Notes: generated by a model not told the origin, from the sequence alone. Numbered from the stretch's first letter, positions 1 through 11,877 are shown. The stretch: 64,000 bases of DNA from Pseudomonadota bacterium (GCA_037200975.1 JBBCGI010000001.1:2108001-2172000), one strand, 5' to 3'. A program made the numbers and translations.

Positions 1-1250
1 TCGACATCCCGCAGTGGTTGTTGCGCAATTCGGAGTATCGCGGCCGGCTCATCCAGTTCTCGGCACAGAACCCGACCAACGAGCGCATCGCCGCCGACCT
101 GCTCAACAGCGTCGAGAATTCCATCAAGGTGCGCCGCAAGCAGCTCGACGCGCTCAACGAGGACGCGTTGTTCGCGGCGAAGACCGCCGAGCAGCAGGCG
201 CTGCAGAAGAAGATCGCCGCCAGCCCGGCGCTCAGGAAGGAAATCGGCGATCCGTGGAAGGAAATCGAAGCCGCGCTGGCCGTGGAGCGGGGGATGACGC
301 AGCCGCTGACGTACGTCGAGTCCGGTGCGGGGTTCCCCGGCCGTCTCGCCACCTTCGCGCGCTCGCTGGTGCGCGGCGCCGCCGAACGCGACAAGCCCAA
401 TGGCGAACGGCTGCGCGAGTACACCGATGGCGAACTGCCGCGCATCGAGCAGCAGCTCGGTGCCGCCGTGCCTATCTACCCGGAAATCGAGATCCTGCGC
501 CTGAGCATGGGTCTGGAGCGTATGCGGGAATGGCTGGGGCCGGATCATGAAGTGGTGCACCAGTTGTTGTCGAAGGAATCTCCCGCTGGCCTCGCCAAAC
601 GGCTCGTGGGTGAAACGAAGCTCGCCGACCCGGCCGTGCGCCTCGCGCTGTGGAAAGGCGGCTCGAAGGCGATCGCCGAATCGACCGATCCGTTCATCGT
701 GATGGCGCGCACCATCGAGCCCGGCCGCCGCGCCATTCGCAAAACCTACGATGACAGCGTCGAGGCGCCGATCCGTTCCGCCACGGAGCGCCTGGCCAAG
801 GCCCGGTTCGCCGCGCTCGGGACCAGCGTGTATCCGGATGCGACGTTCACGCTGCGCCTGAACTGGGGCACCGTTCAGGGCTGGACCGAAAACGGCAAGC
901 CGGTCCCGCCGTTCACCCGCCTGGCGCGCGCCTTCGAGCGTGCGACCGGCGCGGATCCGTTCCGCATTCCGGACAGCTGGCTGCGCGTCAAGGACAAGCT
1001 CGACATGAACACGCCGTTCGACCTTTCCACCAACAACGACATCGTCGGCGGAAATTCGGGCAGCGCGTTGATCAACGCGAAGGGCGAAATCGTGGGGCTG
1101 CTGTTCGACGGCAACATCCATTCGATCTCGGGCTCGTACTGGTTCGACACCGCGAAGAACCGCGCCATCGCCGTGCATCCGGCGATCATCAAGGAGGCGT
1201 TGTCGAAGGTCTACGACGCCGACGCCCTGCTGGCGGAGCTCGGTCGTTAG
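1..1250 (+). CDS. S46 family peptidase, 3' part (5' end outside window)
   Basis: C-terminal part of a dipeptidyl-peptidase 7/11-type serine peptidase of family S46, usually periplasmic enzymes that remove dipeptides from peptide N-termini. The reading frame is open from the first full codon at position 3, so the start lies upstream. The trypsin-like nucleophile motif GNSGS is at 1050-1064, followed by the typical INAKGEIVGLLFDGN strand and a C-terminal helix. About 415 residues are visible, whereas family members are about 700 long. A strong hairpin follows the stop codon. The family call is firm; substrate specificity cannot be read here. Confidence 0.9.
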   Translation, partial: DIPQWLLRNSEYRGRLIQFSAQNPTNERIAADLLNSVENSIKVRRKQLDALNEDALFAAKTAEQQALQKKIAASPALRKEIGDPWKEIEAALAVERGMTQPLTYVESGAGFPGRLATFARSLVRGAAERDKPNGERLREYTDGELPRIEQQLGAAVPIYPEIEILRLSMGLERMREWLGPDHEVVHQLLSKESPAGLAKRLVGETKLADPAVRLALWKGGSKAIAESTDPFIVMARTIEPGRRAIRKTYDDSVEAPIRSATERLAKARFAALGTSVYPDATFTLRLNWGTVQGWTENGKPVPPFTRLARAFERATGADPFRIPDSWLRVKDKLDMNTPFDLSTNNDIVGGNSGSALINAKGEIVGLLFDGNIHSISGSYWFDTAKNRAIAVHPAIIKEALSKVYDADALLAELGR

Positions 1251-1268
1251 TTAGGTCTCGAGAGGCAC

Positions 1269-1324
1269 GGAAGTCGGTGTCAGGTGGGACTTGCGAAAAC
1301 AAGTCCCACCTGACACCGACTTCC
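1269..1324. repeat. Perfect 25-bp inverted repeat, possible bidirectional terminator
   Basis: Arms at 1269-1293 and 1300-1324 are perfectly complementary around the 6-nt loop CGAAAA. It sits between the convergent S46 peptidase and YceI genes, so it can act as a transcription stop for both. There is no T-run, and the arm length is more than a usual terminator needs, so it may instead be a REP-like palindrome. Confidence 0.8.
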
Positions 1325-1340
1325 GGTCCTCCACCCTGCG

Positions 1341-2057
1341 CTACTCCCGCGCGTGCACATCGAACCGCACGCGCATCTCATCCACGACCAGCAGCGCACC
1401 CAGCGCCGCGCTGAAGGGTTTCAATCCGAGGTCCGATTGCTTGAGCGGAAACTCGCCGCTCGCGGATATGGCTCCAACCTGGCGATTCACCTGCATCGGC
1501 ACGCGCACGTGATGGACCTGGTCCTTGAGCGTGATCTCGACGTCCACGTCGAAGGTCTCGCCGGTGGCCAACACTGATGTGGCACGCAGCCGCACGGCCG
1601 GATATCTTGCGGCGTCGAGCAAAGCCTCCGACAACATGTTGCTGCGCGTGCCGTCGCGCGCGCTCTGCGGAACACCTGGCGGAAAATCCGCGCCCGCCAT
1701 CTCGCGCATCGCCGGCTCGTCGATGGTCAGTTCGGCGACGGGAAACGCAATTTCGAAACGGGTCTGCGTCAGATCGCCGGTGAGATAGACGCTGCCCGCG
1801 AGATGATGCGACGCGATCACGTGGTTATGCCCCAGCCGGGCCAGTGTGCCACCGCGATACACCAGGATCTGCAGCAGCGATTCTTCCGCGATCACTTTGT
1901 ATTCGTGCGCGCCCGCGGGAATCGCCGTGGATTGCTGGCCCGGTGGCGCGGGCGGCGGTGTTTCGACCACCGGTGGCGTTGTCTGACATGCGCACAGTGC
2001 CAATACCATGACAGTTGTAACAAGCCGGGAACCGGATCCCGCGGAAAACCTGCTCAT
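1341..2057 (-). CDS. YceI-family lipoprotein
   Basis: 238 residues. The N-terminus has a signal peptide ending in a lipobox-like ALCAC (Cys24), then a proline-rich linker, then a YceI-type lipocalin fold from about residue 50 to the end. YceI proteins bind isoprenoid-like lipids in the periplasm and often neighbour cytochrome b561, as here. The conserved LGHNH stretch near residue 75 and the C-terminal QSDLGLKPFSAALGAL strand support the family. The gene is divergent from the b561 gene. The ligand is unknown. Confidence 0.75.
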   Translation of the reverse strand: MSRFSAGSGSRLVTTVMVLALCACQTTPPVVETPPPAPPGQQSTAIPAGAHEYKVIAEESLLQILVYRGGTLARLGHNHVIASHHLAGSVYLTGDLTQTRFEIAFPVAELTIDEPAMREMAGADFPPGVPQSARDGTRSNMLSEALLDAARYPAVRLRATSVLATGETFDVDVEITLKDQVHHVRVPMQVNRQVGAISASGEFPLKQSDLGLKPFSAALGALLVVDEMRVRFDVHARE

Positions 2058-2120
2058 GGCATGTGCCTCTCTCTTCCGTGGCTTTGACCCGAACCCTGCG
2101 CACCGGCTAGCTTACCCGGC

Positions 2121-2672
2121 ATGACTTTTCGCAACACGACACGATCCTGGGGAGCGCTCTCGAAGGCGCTGCATTGGCTCATCGTGCTGCTGATCATCAA
2201 TCAATGGATCATCGCGGAACGCGCGGAAGCGCTGACCGGGTTCGCGAAATTCAAGGCGCTGGGTTATCACAAGTCCTTCGGCATGACGATCCTGATGCTG
2301 GCGATCATCCGGTTGGTGTGGCGCTGGCTGAATCCAGTTCCCGATCTGAGCGCGGAAACGAAACCGTGGGAGCGAGTACTCGCGAAACTCTCCCACGTCC
2401 TGCTCTACGCACTGATCTTCGCGATGCCGATCACCGGCTGGCTGATGTCCTCGGCGAAGACCTACACCGTCAGCTGGTTCAACCTGTTCGCGTTCCCGAA
2501 CCTGGTCGGCAAGAGCGAGTACATGTTCGACCTCATGAACCGTGTCCACCACCTGCTGTTCGCATTGCTGGTCGGCGTCGCGGCGCTGCACATCGCTGGA
2601 GCACTCAAGCATCATTTCATCGACCGGAACGACGTATTGAAGCGCATGTTGCCCTTCGGCGGCGTCAAGTGA
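2121..2672 (+). CDS. Cytochrome b561 family protein
   Basis: 183-residue integral membrane protein with four predicted helices. Candidate heme-ligating histidines are visible in ALHWLIVL (helix 1), YHKSFG (before helix 2) and the last two helices (VHHLLFALL, ALHIAGALKHHF). Such proteins are di-heme quinol-linked electron carriers of the inner membrane. The following YceI gene starts 4 nt after the stop, so the two are almost certainly co-transcribed. The electron acceptor is unknown; the pairing with YceI is a recurrent arrangement. Confidence 0.88.
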   Translation: MTFRNTTRSWGALSKALHWLIVLLIINQWIIAERAEALTGFAKFKALGYHKSFGMTILMLAIIRLVWRWLNPVPDLSAETKPWERVLAKLSHVLLYALIFAMPITGWLMSSAKTYTVSWFNLFAFPNLVGKSEYMFDLMNRVHHLLFALLVGVAALHIAGALKHHFIDRNDVLKRMLPFGGVK

Positions 2673-2676
2673 CACC

Positions 2677-3282
2677 ATGACTAACTATGTCGCCGTCTCG
2701 GCCCTGGCTACCGCCATCGTCGTCAACGCCGCCTCTGCAGCGGAGCCCCCGGCGCCGGCCAGACCCGCGGTTGCGGCCGGAATCGCCCACTACGTACAGG
2801 CGCCCGCCGGCAGTACCCTGAACTTCTCCTTCCAGCAAGCCGGTGCCGAGGACCATGGCGAGTTCAGGCAATTCACGACCGTCCTCGACTATGACGAGAA
2901 GAATCTCGCCGCGAGCTCGCTCAAGGTCACGGTGCAGACCGGGTCGTTCGAGACGCAGGACAAGGACCGCAACGACACACTCGCCAGCGCCGACCTGCTC
3001 GACCCGAAGAAATTTCCAACCGCGCAGTTCGTTGCGTCCACGTTTGCCCAGGGTGCCAAAGGCGTCGAGGCCGTCGGCAAACTCACGCTGCATGGCGTGA
3101 CGAAGGATCTGCGTGTGCCGTTGACGATCAAGACCACGGCGACCGGCGCGGAGATTTCGGGTGAAATCACGCTCAAGCGCCTCGATTACGGCATCGGCCA
3201 GGGCGACTGGAAATCCACCGAGTGGGTGGGCGACGAAGTGAAGCTGCAATACAAGGTTGCGCTGATCAGGGCCGCCAGGTAA
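2677..3282 (+). CDS. YceI-family periplasmic protein
   Basis: 201 residues with an N-terminal signal peptide cleaved near ASAAEP (about residue 22), followed by a complete YceI domain. Family features include FSFQQAG, the central TLHGVTKDLRVPLT strand and LDYGIGQGDW near the C-terminus. Likely a periplasmic lipid- or quinone-binding partner of the cytochrome b561 encoded immediately upstream (4-nt gap). It differs from the YceI gene at 1341-2057 in lacking a lipobox. Confidence 0.87.
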   Translation: MTNYVAVSALATAIVVNAASAAEPPAPARPAVAAGIAHYVQAPAGSTLNFSFQQAGAEDHGEFRQFTTVLDYDEKNLAASSLKVTVQTGSFETQDKDRNDTLASADLLDPKKFPTAQFVASTFAQGAKGVEAVGKLTLHGVTKDLRVPLTIKTTATGAEISGEITLKRLDYGIGQGDWKSTEWVGDEVKLQYKVALIRAAR

Positions 3283-3288
3283 CCAGTC

Positions 3289-3825
3289 ATGGCCGGCACT
3301 GGTTCCATGAGACGCGTATGGGTCGCGATCTCGCTCGCCGTCGCGCTGCTGTCGTCCTACCCCGCGTGGGTGAACATCACCAGCTGGTGGCTGCCGGGCA
3401 TTGCTTTCACGTTCTTTCTCATCTTCGCGTTCGAACCCTGGCTGCTCACCTGGGAGCTGCGCAAACGCGGTGAAGACCTGCAGATCACCGATGAGGGCGT
3501 ACTGCGGCGGCTGGCGCGCGGCGACAGCGAATTCGTCCGCTGGGCCGAATTGCGCGAGGTCTCCATCGTGATGACCCAGGGCGTGAACCTTTCCGAGGAA
3601 TATTTTTTCGTGCTCGCGGGTGCCGGCAACGCCGGGGTACTCATCGGCCAGGAGCTGGCGACCCGGCACGACCTGCTCTCGCACCTGAGCAAACTACCCG
3701 GATTCGATCATCGCAACATCGCGAACGCCCTGGCGTCGCAGGTCAACCAGCGCTTCACGTTGTGGCGAGCGGCACCGCTCGAAGGCGAAGCGCGCGTGAT
3801 CTCGCAGCTGCCCACGCTGCAATAA
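3289..3825 (+). CDS. Two-helix membrane protein of unknown function
   Basis: 178 residues, family not recognised. Two hydrophobic stretches lie near the N-terminus (about residues 9-25 and 32-50), followed by a soluble part with the pattern LQITDEGVLRRLARGDSEFVRWAELREVSI. That pattern resembles PH-like domains which follow a pair of membrane helices. The start is 6 nt after the YceI stop, so it may be the third gene of the b561-YceI transcription unit. An alternative start is the ATG at 3307. Confidence 0.7.
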   Translation: MAGTGSMRRVWVAISLAVALLSSYPAWVNITSWWLPGIAFTFFLIFAFEPWLLTWELRKRGEDLQITDEGVLRRLARGDSEFVRWAELREVSIVMTQGVNLSEEYFFVLAGAGNAGVLIGQELATRHDLLSHLSKLPGFDHRNIANALASQVNQRFTLWRAAPLEGEARVISQLPTLQ

Positions 3826-3847
3826 CGGCAGCCCGGAATCCGCGCCT

Positions 3848-4318
3848 TCAGAACTTGCTGCCGTCCCGGCGGGTAAACACGCCGCCCCGATACACGAGAT
3901 CGATGTCCGGGTATTCCGCCTCGTCGGCCGGATCGCGATTGCTCACCTCGAGATACACCGCGGGCGCGCCGCTGCGATTGATGAGCTGATGCCCATCCGC
4001 CTTGCCGGGCGGAAATCCGCAACACATCCCAGCCGTGAGCACCTGCTCGCCCGCATCGGTACGCAACACCACCTCCCCGCTCAGCACGAAGACGAATTCC
4101 TCCTCGTGTGAATGCCAGTGGCGCATCGACGATTCCTTGCCGGGCGGCAAGGTCGTGTGATTGATACCGATCTTCATGAGCCCGAGCGCATTGCCGAGCG
4201 CGCGTTTCTCGCGCGGCACGACACGCGAACGATACGGCTCGGGATAACCGGATCCGGTGCGGGGCACGAGCGTCATCGGGTCGAGCGCCGGTGTTTTCAG
4301 ATTCGTTGGCGCATTCAT
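3848..4318 (-). CDS. Cupin domain-containing protein
   Basis: 156 residues with one cupin barrel. Motif 1 is seen as WHSHEEEFVFVLSGEVVL (metal-binding His, His, Glu) and a weaker motif 2 as GFPPGKADGHQLINRSGAPAVYLEV. The start was set at the ATG complementary to 4316-4318, because the upstream open frame lies antisense to the acetyl-CoA hydrolase gene and has no cupin homology. It could bind a metal or a small ligand; no enzymatic role can be assigned. Divergent from the gene at 4358. Confidence 0.8.
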   Translation of the reverse strand: MNAPTNLKTPALDPMTLVPRTGSGYPEPYRSRVVPREKRALGNALGLMKIGINHTTLPPGKESSMRHWHSHEEEFVFVLSGEVVLRTDAGEQVLTAGMCCGFPPGKADGHQLINRSGAPAVYLEVSNRDPADEAEYPDIDLVYRGGVFTRRDGSKF

Positions 4319-4357
4319 TTGAATTGACCCTCGCGCGAACGCAGGTAGTGTAGCGGC

Positions 4358-6556
4358 ATGCCGCAAATGTTTGACGATGTGGGCGAGATAGTCGAGGAAA
4401 CGTTGCGTCGGGTCGGCAAGCGGGTGTGTCTTGCATTGCCGCTGGGAATCGGTAAACCCAATCTCATCGCCAACGAGTTCTTCCGCCGCGCGCGCGGCGA
4501 TGCGACGCTCGATCTGACCATCGTGACGGCGCTGAGCCTGCGCAAGCCGACCGGCGGCAGCGATCTCGAGCGGCGGTTCATCGAGCCGCTGGCAGCACGT
4601 ATCTTCGGCAACTACCCCGAGCTCGATTACCTCACCGCGGTGCGCAAGGGCACGGTGCCGCCCAACGTGCACGTCATCGAATTCTTCCTCGAACCGGGGG
4701 CGCTGCTCGGATCGGCCCACGCCCAGTCGCACTATCTTTCGGCAAACTACACGCACGTCGCGCGCGACCTGCTCCAGCGCGGCGTCAACGTGATCGCACA
4801 CGTCGTCGCGCGGCGCAATGCGGGCGGAGCCGCCGAGATCAGCCTCGGCAGCAATCCGGACGTGACCATCGATCTCATGCCCGAGATCGCGAAGCTGCGC
4901 GCCGCGGGGCATGCGATCGTGATGGTGGGGCAGGTGCACCGCGAGATGCCGTTCATGCTCGGCGCGGCGAATGCGGGGCCGGACGCGTTCGACCTGCTGC
5001 TCGATCACTCGCGTTACGACTACGACCTGTACGCGCCGCCGAACCCTTCCCTCTCCACGGTGGACCACGCCATTGGATTACACGCCAGCGCGCTGGTGCA
5101 CGACGCGGGCACGCTGCAGATCGGCATTGGCGAGCTCGGCGACTCCATCGTCTACTCGCTGCTGTTGCGGCACCAGCAGAACGATGCCTGGCGGCGCGCG
5201 CTGCGCGACGCCGGTACCGAGCGCGCCGCACCACTGATCGACAGCTGCGGCGGCCGGGAATCCTTCACCGCAGGCCTGTTCGGCGCCACCGAAATGTTCG
5301 TCGACCAGATGCTCGACCTGTATCGCGCCGGCATCCTGCGGCGCCGCGTCTACGACTATCTACCGCTACAACGGGCTCTCGCGGCGAACGGCTCGAGCAC
5401 ACGTGTGGACGAGGCGCTGCTCGAAGGACTGCTGGCCGCGGGAGCGGGGCCACGGCTCCAGGCCGTCGACGTCGCCGCGCTCAAGGCCGCCGGCATCCTG
5501 CGCAGCGAGACCCGCTTCGACCAGGGCGCGATCGTTTCGCCCGATGGCGCGTGCATCGATGCGGACCTGTCGAGCGCGAAAACCCGCGCTGCGCTCGCGC
5601 GCGACTGCCTGGGCCTCGAGCTGCAGGGCGGCACCGTCATGCATGCGGGTTTCCTGCTGGGTCCGCGCGCATTTTATGCGGCGCTGCGCGACTTGCCGGA
5701 ATCGGAGCGCCGCCTGTTCGACATGCGCAGCGTCGGCTACATCAACCAGCTGTACGGCAGCGACCAGGAGCTGCGCATCGCCCAGCGCTGCCATTCACGC
5801 TTCGTCAACACGGCGATGATGCTGACCACGCTCGGCGCCGCGGTTTCCGACGGCCTGGAAGATGGACGCGTGGTCTCGGGCGTCGGCGGCCAGTACAACT
5901 TCGTGGCGATGGCGCACGCGCTGCCTGGCGCACGTTCCGTGTTGTGCGTGCGTTCGACGCGTCGCAAGGACGGCAAGGTCACCTCGAACATCGTGACCTC
6001 TTATGGTCACACGACCATCCCGCGCCATCTGCGCGACGTCGCCATCACCGAATACGGCATCGCCGATCTGCGCGGCCGCACCGATGGCGAATGCGTCGCC
6101 GCCATGTTGAATATCGCGGACTCGCGTTTTCAGGAAGATCTGCTGGCGGCCGCCAAACGCGCCCACAAGATCGATGCGGGTTACCGGATTCCGGAGCAGT
6201 ACCGGCAAAACCTGCCCGCGCGGCTCGAACAATCCTTTGCGGCCCAGCGTGCGGCCGGTCTGTTCTCCGAGTATCCGTTCGGCACCGATCTCACGCGCGA
6301 GGAGGTGGATCTGGCCCGGGCGTTGCGCTGGCTCAAGGACCACACCGCGGGAAAAACAGCGCGGCTCGGTACGATCGCGCGGGCGTTGTTCACGCCGGCG
6401 CGCCACGAAGATGACGGCTGCCTGGAAAGGTTGAAGCTCGGCCGGCCGGAAAATTTCAGCGAGCGCGTGACCGCGAAACTGGTGCGCCTCGGCCTCGCGC
6501 GCACGCGCGCGACGACCCCTCCAACTACTTCGCGAACAGCCGCGAAGGATCCCTGA
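4358..6556 (+). CDS. Acetyl-CoA hydrolase/transferase family protein
   Basis: 732 residues, cytoplasmic. Two CoA-transferase-like halves are evident: an N-terminal part with [12 protein letters not shown] and a C-terminal part with [12 protein letters not shown] and the [16 protein letters not shown] region typical of acetyl-CoA hydrolase/transferase C-terminal domains. Members move CoA between acetate, succinate or other acyl groups. It is longer than classical bacterial enzymes (about 500 residues) and matches a longer proteobacterial subgroup. Its 3' end overlaps the convergent glyoxalase-like gene by 32 nt. The acyl substrate is not predictable. Confidence 0.85.
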   Translation: MPQMFDDVGEIVEETLRRVGKRVCLALPLGIGKPNLIANEFFRRARGDATLDLTIVTALSLRKPTGGSDLERRFIEPLAARIFGNYPELDYLTAVRKGTVPPNVHVIEFFLEPGALLGSAHAQSHYLSANYTHVARDLLQRGVNVIAHVVARRNAGGAAEISLGSNPDVTIDLMPEIAKLRAAGHAIVMVGQVHREMPFMLGAANAGPDAFDLLLDHSRYDYDLYAPPNPSLSTVDHAIGLHASALVHDAGTLQIGIGELGDSIVYSLLLRHQQNDAWRRALRDAGTERAAPLIDSCGGRESFTAGLFGATEMFVDQMLDLYRAGILRRRVYDYLPLQRALAANGSSTRVDEALLEGLLAAGAGPRLQAVDVAALKAAGILRSETRFDQGAIVSPDGACIDADLSSAKTRAALARDCLGLELQGGTVMHAGFLLGPRAFYAALRDLPESERRLFDMRSVGYINQLYGSDQELRIAQRCHSRFVNTAMMLTTLGAAVSDGLEDGRVVSGVGGQYNFVAMAHALPGARSVLCVRSTRRKDGKVTSNIVTSYGHTTIPRHLRDVAITEYGIADLRGRTDGECVAAMLNIADSRFQEDLLAAAKRAHKIDAGYRIPEQYRQNLPARLEQSFAAQRAAGLFSEYPFGTDLTREEVDLARALRWLKDHTAGKTARLGTIARALFTPARHEDDGCLERLKLGRPENFSERVTAKLVRLGLARTRATTPPTTSRTAAKDP

Positions 6557-6941
6557 AGGTCTTGAATTCGAGCGCGTTGCCGGACGGGTCGTACAGGAAC
6601 ATGGTCGCCTGCTCGCCCACCTGCCCGGCGAAGCGGATACCCGGTTCGATTTCGAAGCGCGTCCCGAGACTACGCAGGCGCTCGGCGAGCTTGTGCCACG
6701 TTTCCCACTCCATGACGACGCCGAAATGCGGCACGGGCACATCGTGCCCATCTACCTCGTTGTGGTGGACATGTTTTTTCTTCGCTGGGTCGAGGTGCGC
6801 AACCACCTGGTGGCCGAAAAAATCGAAGTCCACCCATTCGGAACTGCTGCGCCCCTCCGGGCAGCCGAAGAGTTCACCATAGAAACCCCGCGCCGCGGCC
6901 AGGTCGTGAACCGGAATGGCGAGATGAAACGGTTGCGGCAT
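6525..6941 (-). CDS. VOC (glyoxalase/dioxygenase-like) family protein
   Basis: 138 residues forming one vicinal-oxygen-chelate module: [23 protein letters not shown] at the N-terminus and [15 protein letters not shown] at the C-terminus. Family members dimerise and use a His/Glu metal site; H6 and the C-terminal E are visible. The start was placed at the ATG complementary to 6939-6941; longer forms run into unrelated sequence. A 23-codon ORF ends 10 nt upstream. The substrate is unknown. Confidence 0.82.
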   Translation of the reverse strand: MPQPFHLAIPVHDLAAARGFYGELFGCPEGRSSSEWVDFDFFGHQVVAHLDPAKKKHVHHNEVDGHDVPVPHFGVVMEWETWHKLAERLRSLGTRFEIEPGIRFAGQVGEQATMFLYDPSGNALEFKTFRDPSRLFAK

Positions 6942-6951
6942 CAACGGACCA

Positions 6952-7023
6952 TCAAACCAGTTCGGCGGCGACCTGCAACAACAGGAACGCAATACAAAGA
7001 GCCTTGGTGCATTTCTCGACCAT
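6952..7023 (-). CDS. Possible 23-residue hydrophobic small protein
   Basis: A short ORF lies between the GDPD gene and the VOC gene. It begins with ATG preceded by a strong AAGGGAG ribosome-binding site 7 nt upstream and ends in TGA 10 nt before the VOC start codon. The product is a charged N-terminus ([10 protein letters not shown]) followed by a hydrophobic run ([13 protein letters not shown]) with two cysteines. It could be a membrane micro-protein or a leader peptide coupling translation to the VOC gene. No family is recognised and expression is unproven. Confidence 0.4.
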   Translation of the reverse strand: MVEKCTKALCIAFLLLQVAAELV

Positions 7024-7038
7024 GTTCGTACTCCCTTC

Positions 7039-8181
7039 TTATTTGCTGGCCCACCACTCGTCGCGCGCGCGCACGGCAAGGTCGGGGTGATCCGAAAAGA
7101 AACCGGTGATTCCCGCGTCGAGCAGCGCGTGGATCTCGGCGGCGAGATCACCGTGCGCGGCTGCGTCGCCCGCCGATCTTAGATCAACTGGCAGGAATTC
7201 GTTCTCCGCGCGCAACGTCCAGACGTGGATTCCCAACGCCTTGGCGCGCGCGCGCCTCGCCAGGCCGCTATCTACGGGGGTACGTCCCGAAAACTGGACC
7301 ACCATTCCCTTGTGCGGGCCGATGGCATCGGCATAGGTGGCGATCTCCGTCAGACCCGCGTCCGACATCATGTCGAGGTAGGTACGCCGGTCGCCGGCCA
7401 GCGTGAAATCAAACGGTTGGCCGGCGGGCGCGACGAGCTGCACCAGCGGCAAATCCGTGCGGCCGCGCAGCGTCTTGAGATTTCCGACCTCGAAGGACTG
7501 CAGGCAGACCGGATCCGAGCGTTTGCTGTAGCCGTGGCGTTCGAGCGACGCGAGCATCCGGTCGTCGAAATGCAGACCGAGTGTTGCGAAGTAGCTCGGA
7601 TGCTTGGTTTCCGGATAGACCCCGATGCGCGGCGGCGGCGGCTTGCCCGCGTCGCGCGCGAGTTGGGCGCGCTGCGCATCGGCGGCGGCCACCAGGTCGA
7701 GCACTTCGTCGAAGGTCGGGATTTCGAACACGCCGTCGTAGCGCGTATTCGCGCGCCGCAGTTCCGGCAACCGTTCGCGCGCGCGCAGGGTCTTCAACTC
7801 GGCGAGCGTGAAGTCCTCGGTGAACCAGCCGGTGACCTGCTCGCCGTCGATGGACTTGGTGGCCTTGCGCGCGGCGAACTCGGGGTGCGAGGCGACATCG
7901 GTGGTGCCGCCGATTTCGTTTTCATGGCGCGCCAGCAGCGCACCGTCTTTCGAAATCACGAGATCGGGTTCGACGTAGTCCGCTCCCTGAGTGATCGCGA
8001 TGAAGTAGCCAGCGAGTGTGTGTTCGGGCACATACCCGCTGGCGCCGCGATGCGCTATGACAAATGGACGCGGCTCCGCCGCCAACGAGCTCGCCGTCAT
8101 GAGAACTGCGCCCACGAAACCGGACATGACGTAACGCCAGAATGCCCCGCGCTGCACAGGTCGTCTTGTTTCGTGCTGCAT
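7039..8181 (-). CDS. glpQ: Glycerophosphodiester phosphodiesterase, periplasmic GlpQ type
   Basis: 380 residues, exported. A signal peptide (cleavage near SSLAAEP, about residue 36) precedes a GDPD TIM barrel. The active-site strand [15 protein letters not shown] and the following [10 protein letters not shown] and ARHEN provide the His, Arg, Glu, Asp and His residues of the family. The enzyme hydrolyses glycerophosphodiesters to glycerol-3-phosphate and an alcohol. Length and the long insert after [20 protein letters not shown] match the GlpQ rather than the UgpQ branch. An internal ATG (MSGF) could be the real start. Confidence 0.87.
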   Translation of the reverse strand: MQHETRRPVQRGAFWRYVMSGFVGAVLMTASSLAAEPRPFVIAHRGASGYVPEHTLAGYFIAITQGADYVEPDLVISKDGALLARHENEIGGTTDVASHPEFAARKATKSIDGEQVTGWFTEDFTLAELKTLRARERLPELRRANTRYDGVFEIPTFDEVLDLVAAADAQRAQLARDAGKPPPPRIGVYPETKHPSYFATLGLHFDDRMLASLERHGYSKRSDPVCLQSFEVGNLKTLRGRTDLPLVQLVAPAGQPFDFTLAGDRRTYLDMMSDAGLTEIATYADAIGPHKGMVVQFSGRTPVDSGLARRARAKALGIHVWTLRAENEFLPVDLRSAGDAAAHGDLAAEIHALLDAGITGFFSDHPDLAVRARDEWWASK

Positions 8182-8214
8182 CGAACACTCTTCTCTAACG
8201 GGGGTAATGCGCCC

Positions 8215-8964
8215 ATGAAAACCACTGCCCGCAACTGGCTCAAGCTTACGGTGCGCAATGCAGCTTGTCTTTCACTCGGGCTCGCGCTGGCGGGATGCGC
8301 CAGCGACCGGCGCCCCGTCGTGGTCGGCCAGCCGCTGACGCTGCCGGCGCTCAACGACTACTGCGCCGCTGCGCAGAAGGAAATAGCGACCGCGCGCGTT
8401 CCCGCCCGCAACGTGGTGGTAACCGACTTCCAGGCCTTTTCGCGCGCCTCGCCGCAGGTGAAACCGCTCGAGACGCTGCAGTTCGTGGGTTACGCCGATC
8501 AGCAGCACCTGAAGCCGCGCATGATTTCCTGCAAGTTGCACAGCGCCGAGCGCATCCGTGCCGAATATGGCGCGACTGCCGCCGGTGAATCCACCACCTG
8601 CGCGCGGCTGAACCGCCGCACGCTCGACGCCGTGATGCTGACACTCACCGACCGGCAAAAGAAGAAGATGCCGTTCAAGGGGCCGATCGCGGTACTGCTC
8701 GATCCGGATGAACAGTCCGCGAACGAAGCCCAGTGGCTCGAAACTTTCACCATGGTGCAGACGGACGCCGGCGGCACGCTGCGCATCCGCGCCAAGACCC
8801 TGCGCGGCGAGGGCCCAAACCTGCGCGTGGGCTCGAAGAACGGCAACAACGGCCGCCAGTATTGCCACCTGATCGCGCCCGACTACCTCAAGCGCATCCT
8901 GACCGGCGAAGTGCAGCTGCCGAAAGCCGAGTATCCGGAGGCCGGGCAGACTGCAAGCCGGTGA
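8215..8964 (+). CDS. Predicted lipoprotein of unknown function
   Basis: 249 residues. Signal peptide with lipobox ALAGC (Cys28), then a soluble domain with four further cysteines (in DYCAA, ISCKL, TTCAR and QYCHL) that could pair as two disulfides in the periplasm. No family recognised. The ATG at 8215 was chosen because the signal peptide begins there; the open frame upstream is antisense to the GDPD gene. The two genes are divergent with about 33 nt between starts, so promoters must overlap. Confidence 0.75.
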   Translation: MKTTARNWLKLTVRNAACLSLGLALAGCASDRRPVVVGQPLTLPALNDYCAAAQKEIATARVPARNVVVTDFQAFSRASPQVKPLETLQFVGYADQQHLKPRMISCKLHSAERIRAEYGATAAGESTTCARLNRRTLDAVMLTLTDRQKKKMPFKGPIAVLLDPDEQSANEAQWLETFTMVQTDAGGTLRIRAKTLRGEGPNLRVGSKNGNNGRQYCHLIAPDYLKRILTGEVQLPKAEYPEAGQTASR

Positions 8965-9008
8965 GGTGAGATAACGCCGCGGCGCGCGGCTGGCATAAGC
9001 TCCGGCGG

Positions 9009-9668
9009 GTGACAACCGCCGTCCCTTCTCACTCGCGCCCCGCCTATTCCCGTCCCGAGGAATTCGCGCATGCGCTCACTGCCGGGCTCGGCATCGTGGC
9101 CTGCGCGATCGCGATTCCCTGGCTGGCCTGGGCCGCCGCCGGCGACCCTTTGCGCCTGGCCGGCGCCATGGTATTCGGCGTGACCGCCTTCGCCATGTTC
9201 GCGACTTCGGTGATCTATCACTGGGAGCGTTCGCCCGAACGCAAGCTGTACCTGCGCAAGCTCGACCATTCGGCGATCTATCTACTGATCGCGGGAACCT
9301 ACACGCCGTTCACTCTGGTGGCCATGCAGGGCGCGTGGGGATGGTCGCTGTTCGGCGTGGTGTGGACTCTCGCGGTGCTCGGCATCGTCGCGAAGACCAC
9401 GGTCGGCTTCCGCTACCCGCGACTGTCGACCATCCTGTATCTCGGGATGGGCTGGCTCATCGTGGTCGCGATCCAGCCGCTGCGCGCGAGCCTGACGACG
9501 GCGGAAATCGCGTGGATCGGCGCCGGCGGATTGCTGTACACCGGCGGTGTGCCTTTCTACATCTGGAAATCGCGCCGCTACACGCACGCCGTGTGGCATC
9601 TGTTCGTGCTCGGCGGCGTCGCCTGCCATTTCGCCGCCGTGCTGAGCCTCGTGAGCGGCAAGGACTGA
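9009..9668 (+). CDS. Hemolysin III family / YqfA-type membrane protein
   Basis: 219 residues with seven predicted membrane helices. The PAQR/HlyIII signature is present: PEEFAHALTAGLG near the N-terminus, SVIYHW in the second helix, LDHSAIYLLIAGTYTPF in the middle and HAVWHLFVLGGVACHF at the end, giving the conserved Ser, His, Asp and HxxxH metal-site residues. Family function in bacteria is unsettled (membrane hydrolase or receptor-like). The start is a GTG at 9009. Convergent with acs. Confidence 0.88.
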   Translation: MTTAVPSHSRPAYSRPEEFAHALTAGLGIVACAIAIPWLAWAAAGDPLRLAGAMVFGVTAFAMFATSVIYHWERSPERKLYLRKLDHSAIYLLIAGTYTPFTLVAMQGAWGWSLFGVVWTLAVLGIVAKTTVGFRYPRLSTILYLGMGWLIVVAIQPLRASLTTAEIAWIGAGGLLYTGGVPFYIWKSRRYTHAVWHLFVLGGVACHFAAVLSLVSGKD

Positions 9669-9681
9669 GGGACCGGGCGGG

Positions 9682-11877
<2,196 letters not shown>

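Noticed and set aside
4319-5068. N-terminal extension of the cupin gene
   Set aside because: It is antisense to the acetyl-CoA hydrolase coding region, and the family-like sequence begins at the ATG complementary to 4316-4318.
7225-8214. Long open frame upstream of the lipoprotein start at 8215
   Set aside because: It is antisense to the glycerophosphodiesterase gene, shows no family similarity, and the signal peptide begins at 8215.
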